Assembly: GCA_963785245.1 (NCBI GenBank)
Contig: CAWAUO010000006.1
Location: 186,001-250,000, forward strand
Direction of reading: 5' to 3'
Source: JAHEEL01 sp963785245
Lineage (GTDB): Bacteria; Actinomycetota; Acidimicrobiia; Spongiisociales; UBA5794
DNA: 64,000 nucleotides
Each line of letters begins with the position of its first letter. Position 1 is the first letter of the stretch. Below the pieces are notes generated by a model. The model was not told the DNA's origin and made no database searches. It saw only the letters and a program-made list of their open reading frames with translations. A program made the translations under genes and the position numbers. This document shows, in pieces, positions 41,684-52,400 of the stretch.

Positions 41684-44600
41684 TCACACCGGGCTCGCAT
41701 CGACGGACATTCCGAGTTCCTTGAACAGCCGAGAGGCTTCGGCGAGCTTGGCCACCCCATCAGGGCGCCCCGCAACGTCGAGGGCCATCGCATAGGCATG
41801 GATGGCCCTCGCCTCGTCCGGCCGCGCCTCGATCTCCCCCAGCAGGGCGATCGCCCGCTCGAAGTCGGAGAATGCGGAATCCCAATCCGGATCGGGCATG
41901 CCGGCGACCATGATCCCTCGGTGGAGCCGCACGGCCGCCTCGCCGGAACGCGACCTGGCTGCCACAGCCTGATCAAGCGAGGTAGCGAATCTGTCGGGAT
42001 CGACTTCACCGAGTTGCGCCTTCGCCGATGCGATCCATGCTCGGCCGAGCATCATGAACCCGGCGGCGTTGCAGTACTCCCCCAGCTCGAAGCTCTTCTC
42101 GAGGTGGGGAATGGCTTCCGCCGCTTGACCGAGGCGGAGTTGCTGATCTGCGACGAGGAAGTTCCCGACGAGCTCGCAGTAGAGGTTCTCCGCGTTGGCC
42201 GCAAGGTCCATGCCCCGGCGTGTGTGCTGCAGTGCCTCTTCAACCTCGCCCTGTGTCGCAAGGAGCCTGCCCTTGATGAGGTTCGCATCGGCGATCGCTG
42301 TCGGGTTCCCGCTACGGACGGCCAACTCCAGACCGCGGTCAATCCAGCGATGGGCCTCGTCGAAGTCCCCGTGCTGTCCCAGAACGTCGGCCGTCAGAAT
42401 GGCGTTCATTGCGGCGTCGGTGGTCCGCCCGGCCTGTTCGAGCGGCGCAACGGCATCGCCCATGAGCGATGCCGCCCTGATGTACTCGTCGCTGCCGCGC
42501 AAGACCTGACCCATCAACCCGGAGAGCCGCGCCGCAAGTCCACGATCCTCGAGAGACGGCGCCAGGGCAAAGGCCCTGTCCATGACATCTCGGAAGCCCT
42601 CGTCGCCGTACCACTCTGACCCCATGGTTCGTACGGTGAGGATCAGGCTGTACACCTGTCCGATGAGATCGGTGTCCCCGAGATCCTCGGCGACGTTGCG
42701 CAGGACTTCGAGCTTCTCCAAGCTCTCACCACCCGGCGTGAACCTGATGCTGGCCTGAGTCGCACCGATGTTGAGCTGAAGCAGCGTACGCGTGGATGCG
42801 GGCGGGTCGGTCTGTTCGGCGAGTCGGATTCCCTGAAGGTAGAAATGTTGGGCCTCTTTGGTCGCATGACGGCGGAGCGCGGTCTCGGCGGCGACGACCG
42901 TTGCTGCGAGTGCCTGCTCCCAGTCGCTGGCTTCGGTGTAGTGCCTGGCCAGCACGGGTGAGAGTTCATCGAGACGTTCGGGATGAGCGGACTCGAGTGC
43001 CCGGGCGACATCGCGATGGAGTTCCGCGCGGCGCCGTCGCAGGATCGATGAATACACGACATCATGGAGCAGCGCATGCCGGAAGCGGTATGCGATGGTT
43101 GGCTTCGTCGCGACCAGCTTCACCACGCCATGGGCTTCGAGATCGGCCATCGCTCCGCGGATGTCCGTTCGCTGGTCGCCGGCCGCAACCATGCCCAACA
43201 AGTCCGCCTCGAATTCGCGTCCGATCACCGACGCCACCATGGCCGTTGATCTCGTGCGTGGTTCCAAGTCATCGACCCGGCTCGTGAGCAGACCTTGCAG
43301 ACTGCCTGGAACATCGAGTTCGGTGATCTGCTCCTTCGCGACCCAACGGCCGTCGATCTCCTCGATCAGGCTCCGATCGACAAGCATCCGTACGACCTCT
43401 TCGAGGAAGAACGGATTGCCCTCGGCCTTCTCAAGGATCATTGCCCGCACGTCGGGAGCGAGCGACTCGATCGCGAGCAGGTTTGCGACGAGTTCGCGAC
43501 TCGACTCGGGCGCGAGGGGCCCAATGGTGATCTCGGTGAGTGCCTCACCGAACTCCCGCCGTGCCTCTTCGAGGATTGCCCAGCCGTGCGAAGCACGATC
43601 AGGCCGCGTTACGAGCACGCCGAGGACCGGCAGCCTCTCCATGACTTGGAACTGTCTCGACAGGAGGTCTGCTGACGACGCGTCGGCCCAGTGTGCATCC
43701 TCAGCAACCAAGACCAGCGGCCGATGCTTCTCAGCCGCAGCCGCCATCATCGCTCCGAAGGCTGCGGCATACGCGTCGTGTTGTGCCTCCGAGTCGTCGC
43801 CGGACCCTTCGGCGACGCCGATCAACCGAAGCAGCACGTCGGCGTCGGAGTCGTCGGAGCCGCTCTCACATAACGCCCGGACGGCTCCAGCGATCACATC
43901 AGGGCCATCGGAGATCGAGACGCCGGCGAGCGCGCAGACCAGCGACGCCATCAGGTGGTAGGGACGCACTTCGTCGAATGATGCGCAGCGGCCCACAGCG
44001 ATCATCGCCCCGTCCATTTCCTCAACCGCGGTCTCGAGTTCTGCGATGAGCCTGCTCTTACCGACACCGGGCTCCCCCATGATCACGGCGAGGCGCCCGG
44101 CGCCGGCCTCAGCGATGCTCGCGAGTTGGAGCACTCGGCCGAACTCGTCATCTCGCCCAACCATCGGACTCTGGAGCCCGGGGATGCCACGGCGGCGGCT
44201 GTTGGTCGTGACGGCGCTCTCGACTTCGAAGACATCGATCGGCTCAGCTTTACCTTTCACCGCAACCGGCTCGAGGGCGACGACCAAGACATCGTTCGCA
44301 ATGAGTTCGTAGGTAGCCCGAGATACCAGCACCGTCCCGGGGCGCGCCTCAGACTGAATACGGGAGGCAACATTGGTGGCATCGCCGATCGCCGTATACG
44401 TGCTGAGGTCGCCGGTCGCGACATCCCCCGCCACGACGAGTCCGGTGTTGATGCCCACACGCACCGCGATGGCGACGCCGGTTGCCGCTCTGATCTCGGC
44501 GGCAACTCGGTCGACTTCGTCAACGATGTCGAGACCGGCGCGCACCGCACGGTACGGATCGTCTTCATGCGCAAGCGGAGCACCAAAGAGCGCGAGGACT

Positions 44601-44797
44601 GAGTCGCCGCCGAAGTGGGTGACGGTCCCGCCGTATCGCTCGATCGCCGATGCCATGCCCGCGACGACCCGATTGACGAGATCGGTCCAGTCCTCCGGAT
44701 CCATTGTCTCTGCAATCGATGTCGAATCGACCAGGTCGGCGAAGACGGCAGTAACGACGCGCCGCTCTCCCAATCCCGAGTTCCCGTTCGTTGTGAT
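41684..44797 (-). CDS. Class III adenylate cyclase domain, AAA ATPase and TPR protein
   Basis: The protein of about 1037 residues has three parts. Residues 10-180 are a class III nucleotidyl cyclase domain (TAVFADLVDSTS, GGTVTHFGGDSVLALFG, VGINTGLVVAGDV, YTAIGDATNVASRI). Residues 200-560 are an AAA/STAND-like ATPase with Walker A MGEPGVGKSRLI and Walker B VLVAEDAHWAD. The rest is TPR-like helices. Such proteins are common actinobacterial signalling proteins. The start is unusual: GGAGGAGG ends six bases before an in-frame ATC (44797), no ATG or GTG lies before the catalytic FADLVDST, and TTG at 44773 is the only other choice. It follows the ABC permease on the same strand. Confidence 0.85.
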   Translation of the reverse strand: MTTNGNSGLGERRVVTAVFADLVDSTSIAETMDPEDWTDLVNRVVAGMASAIERYGGTVTHFGGDSVLALFGAPLAHEDDPYRAVRAGLDIVDEVDRVAAEIRAATGVAIAVRVGINTGLVVAGDVATGDLSTYTAIGDATNVASRIQSEARPGTVLVSRATYELIANDVLVVALEPVAVKGKAEPIDVFEVESAVTTNSRRRGIPGLQSPMVGRDDEFGRVLQLASIAEAGAGRLAVIMGEPGVGKSRLIAELETAVEEMDGAMIAVGRCASFDEVRPYHLMASLVCALAGVSISDGPDVIAGAVRALCESGSDDSDADVLLRLIGVAEGSGDDSEAQHDAYAAAFGAMMAAAAEKHRPLVLVAEDAHWADASSADLLSRQFQVMERLPVLGVLVTRPDRASHGWAILEEARREFGEALTEITIGPLAPESSRELVANLLAIESLAPDVRAMILEKAEGNPFFLEEVVRMLVDRSLIEEIDGRWVAKEQITELDVPGSLQGLLTSRVDDLEPRTRSTAMVASVIGREFEADLLGMVAAGDQRTDIRGAMADLEAHGVVKLVATKPTIAYRFRHALLHDVVYSSILRRRRAELHRDVARALESAHPERLDELSPVLARHYTEASDWEQALAATVVAAETALRRHATKEAQHFYLQGIRLAEQTDPPASTRTLLQLNIGATQASIRFTPGGESLEKLEVLRNVAEDLGDTDLIGQVYSLILTVRTMGSEWYGDEGFRDVMDRAFALAPSLEDRGLAARLSGLMGQVLRGSDEYIRAASLMGDAVAPLEQAGRTTDAAMNAILTADVLGQHGDFDEAHRWIDRGLELAVRSGNPTAIADANLIKGRLLATQGEVEEALQHTRRGMDLAANAENLYCELVGNFLVADQQLRLGQAAEAIPHLEKSFELGEYCNAAGFMMLGRAWIASAKAQLGEVDPDRFATSLDQAVAARSRSGEAAVRLHRGIMVAGMPDPDWDSAFSDFERAIALLGEIEARPDEARAIHAYAMALDVAGRPDGVAKLAEASRLFKELGMSVDASPV

Positions 44798-44892
44798 GCC
44801 TACCTCCTCCAGCCAAATGTACTCGCGCCGCAGGCACCGGTGAAGAGATTCGGGCACGGCGGCGAGCCGGTCATGGTGACCGCCCGCGACGC

Positions 44893-45678
44893 TCAGAGCT
44901 CGGTGCGTTTCCATTCCCAATAGGCGATCACCGTGAACACGACGCACGCGATCGACGTCGTCACGATCGCGGCGTAGGACGGCACGGGGACTCCCGTGAT
45001 GAGGGCGCCGACGACGCTCGTCTCGTCGCCGCCGATCGGCACGATGAGCGACCACGGCAGGTACGTCAGGAGGTCCGGGAGGCTCCCCAGCAACTGCTGA
45101 CCGAACGCGAACGCGAGCGGGATTGCGATGACCGGCCCCGCCGAGTCGAAGAGTGTGCCAAGCATGAGCGTGAGCGTGAGGTAGAACAGGAGATTGAGGG
45201 CAGCAACCGACGCTCCGACCGCGAACCTCGGAATCGAGACGTCGATCCCGGCCAAGGCAAGATGGACGAGCAGCACAACCGATGGGATGGCGACCATCGT
45301 GGCAACGACGCCAACCGCATTCGGTACGAGTTTCGCCGTCAGGAACGCCGGCCTCGAAACCGGCATCGATAGGACCCAAGCCGCCGTGCCGCTGCGTTTC
45401 TCCCCGACGACCTCCTCCTGCATGATGATCGCGACGGCGATCGCCGCGAACATCGTCATGATCCCGTAGAGGGTGAAGACATCGAGTCCGTCGGGAGCGT
45501 CGCTCCATATGACCACAGCGAGCGATCCGTTGACTACCAGTGTCCAGAGCAGGGACTGCACCCACCACTGGCTCGTACGCCACCACGCGCCGAATGCCGG
45601 CCTCATCAGGTTGGACAGACCCGTCCGCCATCCGCTCTGGCTCACCCGGTCCAAGCCGGCCACACCCACATCAGACAT
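44893..45678 (-). CDS. ABC-2 type transporter permease
   Basis: The 261-residue protein has about six hydrophobic segments and the ABC-2 layout: an N-terminal cytoplasmic part, a first helix pair around WTLVVNGSLAVVIW, the conserved EEVVGEKRSGTAAWVLSMPVSR loop near residues 90-111, and four more helices. It would form the membrane channel of the ABC exporter with the ATPase gene that overlaps its start by eight bases. The exported substrate is unknown; ABC-2 systems move drugs, lipids or polysaccharides. Confidence 0.88.
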   Translation of the reverse strand: MSDVGVAGLDRVSQSGWRTGLSNLMRPAFGAWWRTSQWWVQSLLWTLVVNGSLAVVIWSDAPDGLDVFTLYGIMTMFAAIAVAIIMQEEVVGEKRSGTAAWVLSMPVSRPAFLTAKLVPNAVGVVATMVAIPSVVLLVHLALAGIDVSIPRFAVGASVAALNLLFYLTLTLMLGTLFDSAGPVIAIPLAFAFGQQLLGSLPDLLTYLPWSLIVPIGGDETSVVGALITGVPVPSYAAIVTTSIACVVFTVIAYWEWKRTEL

Positions 45679-46633
45679 CGCCGCGCTCCTCTTGGACGAG
45701 ATCCACGAACACGTCTTCGAGGCTGGCCTTGTTCCGCTTGAACTCCCTCACGACGAGCGAGTCATCTGCGAGGAGAACTCGCTGGATCTGCGAATCGGCG
45801 GCGTCGGTGTCTGAGACCGCGATGGTCAGAGCGGCCGAGTCTCCACTCCCGTCGACGGTCACACGGTCGACCCAGGATTGGGCAAGGAGGGTGGCCTTCG
45901 CCCGTTCGACGTCTCCCTGCACCTCCGCTGAGTATGACGCCTCGGTCTCGCTCTCGAGGATCGTGCCGATGGGGCCCTGTGCGACGATCTCACCGTTGTT
46001 GAGGATGCACACCGTGTCGCTCACACGCTGGACGTCGTCAAGGATGTGCGTTGAGTAGAACACCGTCGACGTCGTGCGGAACTGATCGAGAATCGAGAGG
46101 ACGTCCCGCCTGCCGAGCGGGTCGAGCGCCGCAGCGGGTTCGTCGAGGATGAGCAAATCAGGTCCGTGTATCTGCGCTTGAGCGATACCGAGCCGTTGCA
46201 TCTCGCCACCGGAGAACGTCTTGACCGGTCGATCGCCCTTGCCACTCAGGCCGACCAACTCCAACATCTCCGAGACGCGGTCCTCGATTCGGTTCTTCGG
46301 GCCTGAGAAGAAGAAGCCGGCTGCGAACCGCAACGTCTCACGGGCGGTCATGTGGTCATAGAATTTCGGGTCTTGCGGCAGGTACCCGACCCGGGAGCGG
46401 ATGTCCGCGCTGTCGCTCTCGATGTCGAGACCGAAGATGGTTCCCGATCCTGCCGTTGAACGGATGAGACCGAGCAGCATCTTCATCGTGGTCGTCTTGC
46501 CGGCACCGTTCGGACCGAGAAAACCGAAGATCGAGTGGCGCGGCACCACCAGATCCAGGTTCCTGACCACATCCACATCGTCGTAGGTCTTCGTCAGGTT
46601 CTCCGTGCGAACAATCGTCTCGTCGCGATCCAT
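45671..46633 (-). CDS. ABC transporter ATP-binding protein
   Basis: The 320-residue ATPase has Walker A GFLGPNGAGKTTTMKMLLGL, Q-loop YLPQDPKF, signature FSGGEMQRLGIAQA, Walker B LLILDEPAAALDP and H-switch STHIL. A C-terminal extension of about 90 residues follows, as in exporters of the DrrA/NatA type. I chose the ATG at 46633; the frame is open 59 codons further but that extension is unlike the family and rich in odd residues. It pairs with the permease it overlaps. Confidence 0.93.
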   Translation of the reverse strand: MDRDETIVRTENLTKTYDDVDVVRNLDLVVPRHSIFGFLGPNGAGKTTTMKMLLGLIRSTAGSGTIFGLDIESDSADIRSRVGYLPQDPKFYDHMTARETLRFAAGFFFSGPKNRIEDRVSEMLELVGLSGKGDRPVKTFSGGEMQRLGIAQAQIHGPDLLILDEPAAALDPLGRRDVLSILDQFRTTSTVFYSTHILDDVQRVSDTVCILNNGEIVAQGPIGTILESETEASYSAEVQGDVERAKATLLAQSWVDRVTVDGSGDSAALTIAVSDTDAADSQIQRVLLADDSLVVREFKRNKASLEDVFVDLVQEERGDV

Positions 46634-46803
46634 GCCGTTGTTCCGTTCACCCCATCGGACTTGCACGCAAGAACCTAGCCGAACAAGAACCCGGGAGTGC
46701 GAAGCAAGAACCCACCCCCAGCGAGGCAATGGGCCTGTCATCATGGGCGGCGCGCCCGCCCGATCGCCAGGCTCCGCCGCTGTCCAACCTGACCCCGCAT
46801 GCA

Positions 46804-46832
46804 TTGTCACGTCCGCACAGGCCGGGTATATG
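46804..46832 (+). promoter_or_regulatory. Original promoter of tRNA-Arg
   Basis: TTGTCA and TATATG are separated by 17 bases, and the tRNA 5' end lies 12 bases after the -10 box. This consensus-like promoter now drives only the orphan 5' half of the tRNA. Confidence 0.55.
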
Positions 46833-46844
46833 CTCCCGACATTG

Positions 46845-46886
46845 GCCCTCGTAGCTCAGGGGATAGAGCACCGGTTTCCTAAACCG
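46845..46886 (+). repeat. Left attachment site: 5' half of tRNA-Arg
   Basis: These 42 bases are identical to bases 1-42 of the intact tRNA-Arg at 57422-57463, ending in the 3' side of the anticodon stem. The sequence then diverges. It marks the left boundary of the integrated element. Confidence 0.9.
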
Positions 46887-46905
46887 ATTTGGGGGGTCTT
46901 GCGTA

Positions 46906-46984
46906 CCAAGGCAAAACGGCTAAAAGCCTTGCTGTGCTTGCGTTTTCGCCTCTCAGCGTTTCGCATCATTTCTCACGTTTTCAC
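46906..46984. repeat. Short repeats at the left end of the element
   Basis: An inverted repeat CAAGGC/GCCTTG (46908-46932) is followed by three copies of CGTTT(T)CRC at 46941, 46957 and 46976. Such clusters near an attachment site may bind integrase or excisionase. The role is inferred from position. Confidence 0.4.
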
Positions 46985-46991
46985 TCCTGTT

Positions 46992-47035
46992 GCGGCCCAG
47001 GTGCGGCCCAAGAGCGGCCCAAGAGCGGCCCAGGG
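46992..47035. repeat. Four 11-bp repeats GCGGCCCARGN, left end
   Basis: GCGGCCCAGGT, GCGGCCCAAGA, GCGGCCCAAGA and GCGGCCCAGGG lie in tandem about 105 bases inside the left boundary. Two copies of the same unit occur near the right boundary (57326-57347), as expected for integrase arm-type sites. Confidence 0.7.
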
Positions 47036-47111
47036 CTTCCGTAGTCGAAGCGAGCGGCGATGAGGATGCGTCGAGGAACCTGAGTGCGTACTGACCTAGA
47101 TGTGACAACGG

Positions 47112-48206
47112 TCACGACATCGTCGTTGACACGGCGATCGAGGAGATTGCGACAGCATCACAAGCGGATGGCGCTGCGTGGCCTGTCGTCCCACAACGCA
47201 CCGCGAGGAACCTCCGGATTGTGGCCCCCCAAACCGGCCTCGGAGGACTCACCCCGCCGAGTACGCTGCTCAATACGAACACCAACATACGAACACCAAC
47301 ACCAGCCGCCACACCCGGACCAATCAACGGGGCCCCGTCAATTCTGCGATGATCTAAGTGAGCGATGTGAGGAATGTCGCGAACGGTGGCCTGGGCTGTA
47401 CGACGCGCAGCAACGCTCACGTCGTTGGATGCGCTATCGGCGACAAACGCCGCGTAGGCGCGCTGGCCGTCTCTTTCGATCGTTTCGAATCGTTCGCCAA
47501 GGAGATCCATCGCATCCCTGACAAGAGGCTCTGATCGAATGGGGCTTGCACTTGCAGCGCCTGCCGCACCCTCGGGGCCACCCTCGAAGTAGAGCATTGA
47601 GTAGACCAGGTCGTACGCGTCCTTGTTCTGGTGGCGATCCTGGAAGGCCAGGATCTTCAAGACGACGAAGCTCAGTATCCCGGCCACCTGAATGGTGACG
47701 GTTGATTCGCCGCCGTCATCAAGCCGAGACGCGGTGATCTGCACCGGAGCGCTGTCCTGAATCGCCAGCGATGAACCGGTCACATTCAGTGCAGCAAGTC
47801 GCGAACCGCTGGTACCGTGTGGCCTGAAGACTCGACCCGGTTGAACATCACCGGTTTCACCAAGAAACTCGACTGCCACAGTCACACCATCGACGTCCCG
47901 CGTCCAGCGGAACGACGGTTCGGTCTGAGTGAAGCCTGAACCCACAAGGTTGTTGTGAAGGGTTCGATAGGCCTCCGCGTCAGCATCGCCGAGACTCAGA
48001 CCGAAGACGAGATCCACATCTGCGGTGCCAACGTGCGCCGGGACGTCGGCCGGGATGGAGTCCACGAGGTAGCGGGGCGCAAGACCACCGACAAGAGCTA
48101 CGCGATCAGACCAGGGTCCGATATCTCCTATCAGCGTCACAAGCGCACGCTCACAGCGATCGGTCGCAGGTTCGTCGTAGTCAGAGCGATGGCCACGAGT
48201 CACCAT
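47112..48206 (-). CDS. AbiEii-like nucleotidyltransferase toxin
   Basis: The protein resembles the nucleotidyltransferase toxin of AbiE-type toxin-antitoxin systems. It has VALVGGLAPRYLV followed by TADVDLVFGLSLG, the GG...DxD motif of the fold, and KILAFQDRHQNKDAYDLVYS with the conserved lysines and Asp. The gene overlaps the antitoxin-like gene by 7 bases. The last 80 residues look unnatural: a one-base shift at about 47377 would give the ending TFLTSLT and a stop at 47354, so the original gene probably ended there and a frameshift now extends it. A 14-bp duplication (ATACGAACACCAAC twice) lies in this tail at about 47277. Confidence 0.6.
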   Translation of the reverse strand: MVTRGHRSDYDEPATDRCERALVTLIGDIGPWSDRVALVGGLAPRYLVDSIPADVPAHVGTADVDLVFGLSLGDADAEAYRTLHNNLVGSGFTQTEPSFRWTRDVDGVTVAVEFLGETGDVQPGRVFRPHGTSGSRLAALNVTGSSLAIQDSAPVQITASRLDDGGESTVTIQVAGILSFVVLKILAFQDRHQNKDAYDLVYSMLYFEGGPEGAAGAASASPIRSEPLVRDAMDLLGERFETIERDGQRAYAAFVADSASNDVSVAARRTAQATVRDIPHIAHLDHRRIDGAPLIGPGVAAGVGVRMLVFVLSSVLGGVSPPRPVWGATIRRFLAVRCGTTGHAAPSACDAVAISSIAVSTTMS

Positions 48207-49229
48207 CCGATGACCTCCTCCCTCAAGTGACTCGCCTGCTCCACGCCTCTCCGCGGGTCCGTCAACAAGTCGACGTACAAGCGAAACGGGTTCACGATGT
48301 TCATCCCGTCGTGCAACGTCGGAAAGCGAAGAGCAACATCGTCCTTGCTGCTATCGAGCACCAGGTTGAAGCCAGAGTCCACCCGCTCCGCTCCGATCTC
48401 GTTGAGCAAACCCTCTGTGGGGACAGCTCGTGACACCCAGAATCGGACCGTCGGGATGCTCGTCGCCAGCGGCGCTACGAGAGCGGCAGCAGCGGAACCT
48501 GTCAGGGAGTATTCGATGCCGGCTCTGCCAAGCAGCTCCGCTGTCCGCACGGCGAGTTGTTCTGACGAGCGCGCCAGTACGAATGCCGTCGTGCGGACCT
48601 TCCGGTCATCGTTCTCCTCAGCCCACAGATCAAGCAGCGCGCCCGGCTCAACAACCCGGCGGACTCGCTGGGGCCCTCTTCCCTCCGATACGGCGATACC
48701 TTCACGCTCGAGGCGGGCCAGGACGTTGTGGGCGAGACCGACAGACACACCGGACGATTCGGCAAGAACGGACACGCCCCAGTCCAAGTCGGCCTCGATC
48801 AGCAGAGCTTGGACGACAAGGCCAGCCTTGCCACGCAGACGCGTTGTCGGAGTTGTGCGTGCTATGGGCGCTTTGTGCGACGAATCCGTCTGCACATAGA
48901 TCCCAGGAAGTGCGACGTTCGCGTTACCTAGGGCATCCAGGTACCCGACACCGTGTTCTCTGAGAACGCTGCGCGCCGCTTCCGTCGATCTGTCTGCAAC
49001 CAACACGAGCGGCAAGTCGACGGCCTCGGCAAGATGTACAACACCCCAGACGTTCCCAGCATTGAGCTCGATCTTCCGCTCAACGGCAAACGACAGGGAT
49101 CCATCCAATGACGTGACGACGTGGTCGACCTCTCGGGTCGCGTCCAACCTTCACCTCGTCAGCGATGTGGAAATCTAGGCCGGTTCTCTGGATCAGATCC
49201 AGTAGTCGTTCGATCTGGGGGTCAGCCAT
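48200..49229 (-). pseudogene. AbiEi-like antitoxin, frameshifted near its start
   Basis: The main frame (from about 49147) encodes a winged-helix-like segment LAESSGVSVGLAHNVLARLEREG and a C-terminal domain with TGSAAAAL, in the place expected for the AbiEi antitoxin. It lacks a good start. The other frame, from ATG 49229, reads MADPQIERLLDLIQRTG then FHIADEVKVGRD and runs into the main frame if one base is removed near 49140 (continuing ATREVDHVVTSLDG). I read this as one gene broken by a single-base indel. A TTG at 49147 could still start a shortened protein of 315 residues. Confidence 0.55.
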
Positions 49230-49230
49230 G

Positions 49231-49290
49231 TTCATACTTTCAGGTATTTTCACAGTTAGCGTGAATATATCATGATTCGTGAATATAGAC
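49231..49290 (-). promoter_or_regulatory. AT-rich promoter with two CGTGAATATA repeats
   Basis: CGTGAATATA occurs at 49260-49269 and 49278-49287, 18 bases apart, in an AT-rich stretch before the AbiE-like pair. AbiEi antitoxins repress their own promoters, so these may be operator copies. TATATT on the minus strand within the repeat may be the -10 box. Confidence 0.5.
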
Positions 49291-49425
49291 AAGAGCTGCC
49301 ACAACTCGCATCGTCTGTGCAGGTATGAGACTCGTCCATCTCGTCCGGGATGGATAGATGCCGCTCACGGGGACCTCGATGGATCCTGGGGCAAGTCACA
49401 GCGCGAGCAACGCGTCCAGATAGCT

Positions 49426-52400
49426 TCAGCGGCCGACGGCGCTGCGGCTGTGTTCCTGTTCCGTCGCCAGGAGCCGGAGATCGCGTTGTGTAGCCCGTTG
49501 GGCTGCCATCCATGCCACCCGCTGGAGGACTTCGGTGCTGGGCGGTTGTGGTCCGAGGAGCCCAGCGGCATCTTCGGGTATGCCGTGTTCGGTCCGGTAG
49601 CGGAGTACCCGGTCGACTGCGACGTCCCAAGCGGCCCGGCGCTCGTGATCGGCGGGTCGTTCGCCGAGGGTGTTGGTGACCCAGTCGGGTGGCTCGTAGG
49701 CGATGGTCGCGAGCTTGTCGCTGTGACGCGCTTGGTACTCGCGCTCAAACTCACGGTACTCGATCGAGGATTCCTCGCCGCCGCCATTCGCTCCCAGTCC
49801 AACTCCCACCTTGGCGAGTCGCTGCGCGAGCTGTTCGTCGGTAAGGGTCTTGGGTCCTCGTCCTGTGTCGAGGGCGGCCGACTCGGTGGCGGTGCGGTTA
49901 AGAGCAGCGATGAGAGCTGGGATACGGTCGGGGTGTTGGTGGGTCAGATGCTCACATTCGTCGTCGGCGAGTTCGGGTTCTGTCAAGTAGATGGTGTTCG
50001 TTTCCTGGCCTCGGCTCATGGTGACGTAGATCCATTCGTGGTCGATGCCGTCGCCGGCAACTGTGTGGGCGCGGCGGGCGGTGGCGCCTTGGGCTTTGTG
50101 TCCGGTGACGGCGTAGCCCCAGCCGAGGTGACCATCATCGAGGTACCAGTGAGGCACCGCGACCCGCTGGTCGGTTCGGTCGAGTCGGAGGCTGATGGTT
50201 CGCCGTTCGGCGTCGATGGCGGTGATGGTGGCGAGGTCGCCGTTGAGGACCCCGAGCCGGACCCGGTTCTTGAGACACACCACTCTGTCCCCGGCTTGGA
50301 AGATCCGATCGTCGACATCGAGTGCAGGTCCGTCGAGGAATCCGGCCTCACCAACCAGGGCACGTGGACTCCTGTTGAGTTCGTCTACGGTGGTGTTGCG
50401 ATGACCGATGAGGAGCACCTCAGCAGGGTCACCGGTCTGCTTGAACATCGCGATACCAGTTCTGGACGGCTCGATGGATGGTGTCATCGGGGGTCGCCGC
50501 GATGATTGATCCTGTCCCGCCGCTTGTACATAGCAACGGCACGATCCACCGACCCGTGACGAAGCTCGGACAGGGCAGCCCGTTCCCACTCATGTTCTTG
50601 CCGAACGTTCTCAGTCAACTCGACCGCTGGCAGTCGGGCGGTGAGCGCCACGAAGAGGCCACCAGCGTCGATCTCGGCGAGCTGATGATGGTCGCCGATC
50701 AGGATCAGTTTCCCTGACGCTTCCTCGACAAGGTCAGAGACCTGAGCGAGTTGACGGCTCCCAACCATCCCTGCCTCATCAACCACCACCACGGCGCCAG
50801 GCGAGAGGCCACCTGTGTTCTTGGTCTCACCGAGGAGACGAGTGAGGGTGAGGGATGGGATGCCGGTTGCGGTGTCGAATCCTGAAGCTGTCCTGGCCGC
50901 CAACGCGGTACCCACCACGGGGACACCCGACTCCGTCGCTAGTTCACGAATCATGGACATGACGGTCGTCTTCCCGGTCCCGGCTGCCCCGACTCCGATG
51001 TCGACAGAGCTACCGGAGGTGGCGAACCGGCGGACCATTGCCCGTTGTCCTTCGGTGAGCATCGGGGAACACGCCAATGCCTCGTCCACGTCTCGCGTCG
51101 GGTGCGGTCCAACGCCCCGCCGCAAGCCCGCTCATCGCACGATCGACAGTCTTCTGTTCGATCGTGAGCAGTTCGGTCGTCGTGTACCGACGTTCGTGGA
51201 TGAGGCCGGGGAAGATCTCGCCGTCTCGTCGCCGTATGACCGGTGAGGGTTCCGTCGAATTGGCAGCCTCGATGGCGTGCTCGGGATCGGTCAGGCCAAG
51301 ATCGGTCGACAGATCACCGATAGCGTCGACGGTGGAATGGAAAGGGAGTATCGGAACCACATCGGAACGCCGGAGGAACGCGTCGGCGACAGCTTCTACA
51401 TCGCGTCGTCTTCCGCCTTTGGGCAGGGATTCAGCGGCGGCTTTGATCACATCGGCCCGCCCGAACGTGGACGCCTGTTCGGTGAGCCCCTTGGGAGAAG
51501 CCAGACGATCCAGGAGCGGTTGCGCATCCGGTGCGGTGACCTCACGACCTCGGTCGAGCATCATCGACACGGTTTCAGGCGTGATTCCGACCTCGGCTGC
51601 GCGTTCCAACCACTGCGGCATCAACACCTCGACCGGGTTGTCGCGTTTGGGTTCACGAGTAGAGAGGGCCGCGACCTCGTTCCCGGCAGCAGTGTCGGCA
51701 AACCCGTTGGCGTCACGCCATTCTTCGATCTGTTGGCGACGCTTTGAGAACGCCGTGATCTGATCCCGGGTGAATCCCTCGACGTCGGCCATACCCTTGT
51801 GGACGGGCTGCCACCGGACCCCGAGCCGTTCGGTGAGGCGGCTCCGCAGCTCAGCCTCATGGAGGTAGCCCGCCGCGAGCTTGTTGCGGTACAAGAGCCG
51901 TCCGTCGATTGCGCGCCATCCACCGTCAACGCCCTCGACCCGGTTCCCGACAACGACGTGCGTGTGGAGTTGGGGGTCGTCCGCTCGGGACGTGAACTCT
52001 GTGAACGACGCTGCGACGTATCCGTGGGTGCGGATCGGCCAGGTCTCAATGCGATGGCGGGGTGTACCGCCTTCTCTGAGGACTGGAATCCCCTCATCGT
52101 CAAGGACCGGTGTGCGGGACGCTCCCCTTGTCGAGGACGCCACCGACTCCATGTAGGCGAGCGCCTCAGCGGTGGCCTCCTCGAACGCCTCAACCACGTG
52201 TGCTCGGGTCTCGTCGTCGCCGAACGCCCACAACAAGGACACCGACTTGTCCGCCGAGAACGTCAAGTCCCATGCAGCCACGCCGTCCTTGCGAAGCCGG
52301 TGGCCCAGCTGCTCCCCCGTTGCAGGATGCTGACCGTCAAACAAGTGAACCAGCCCCTCAGTACTCACGGCACCGTCAAGCCCCAGCTCTGCGGCACCAC

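Noticed and set aside
44798..45631. N-terminal extension of the cyclase gene by 278 codons
   Set aside because: It overlaps the ABC permease entirely in another frame and has no domain; a strong ribosome binding site lies just before 44797.
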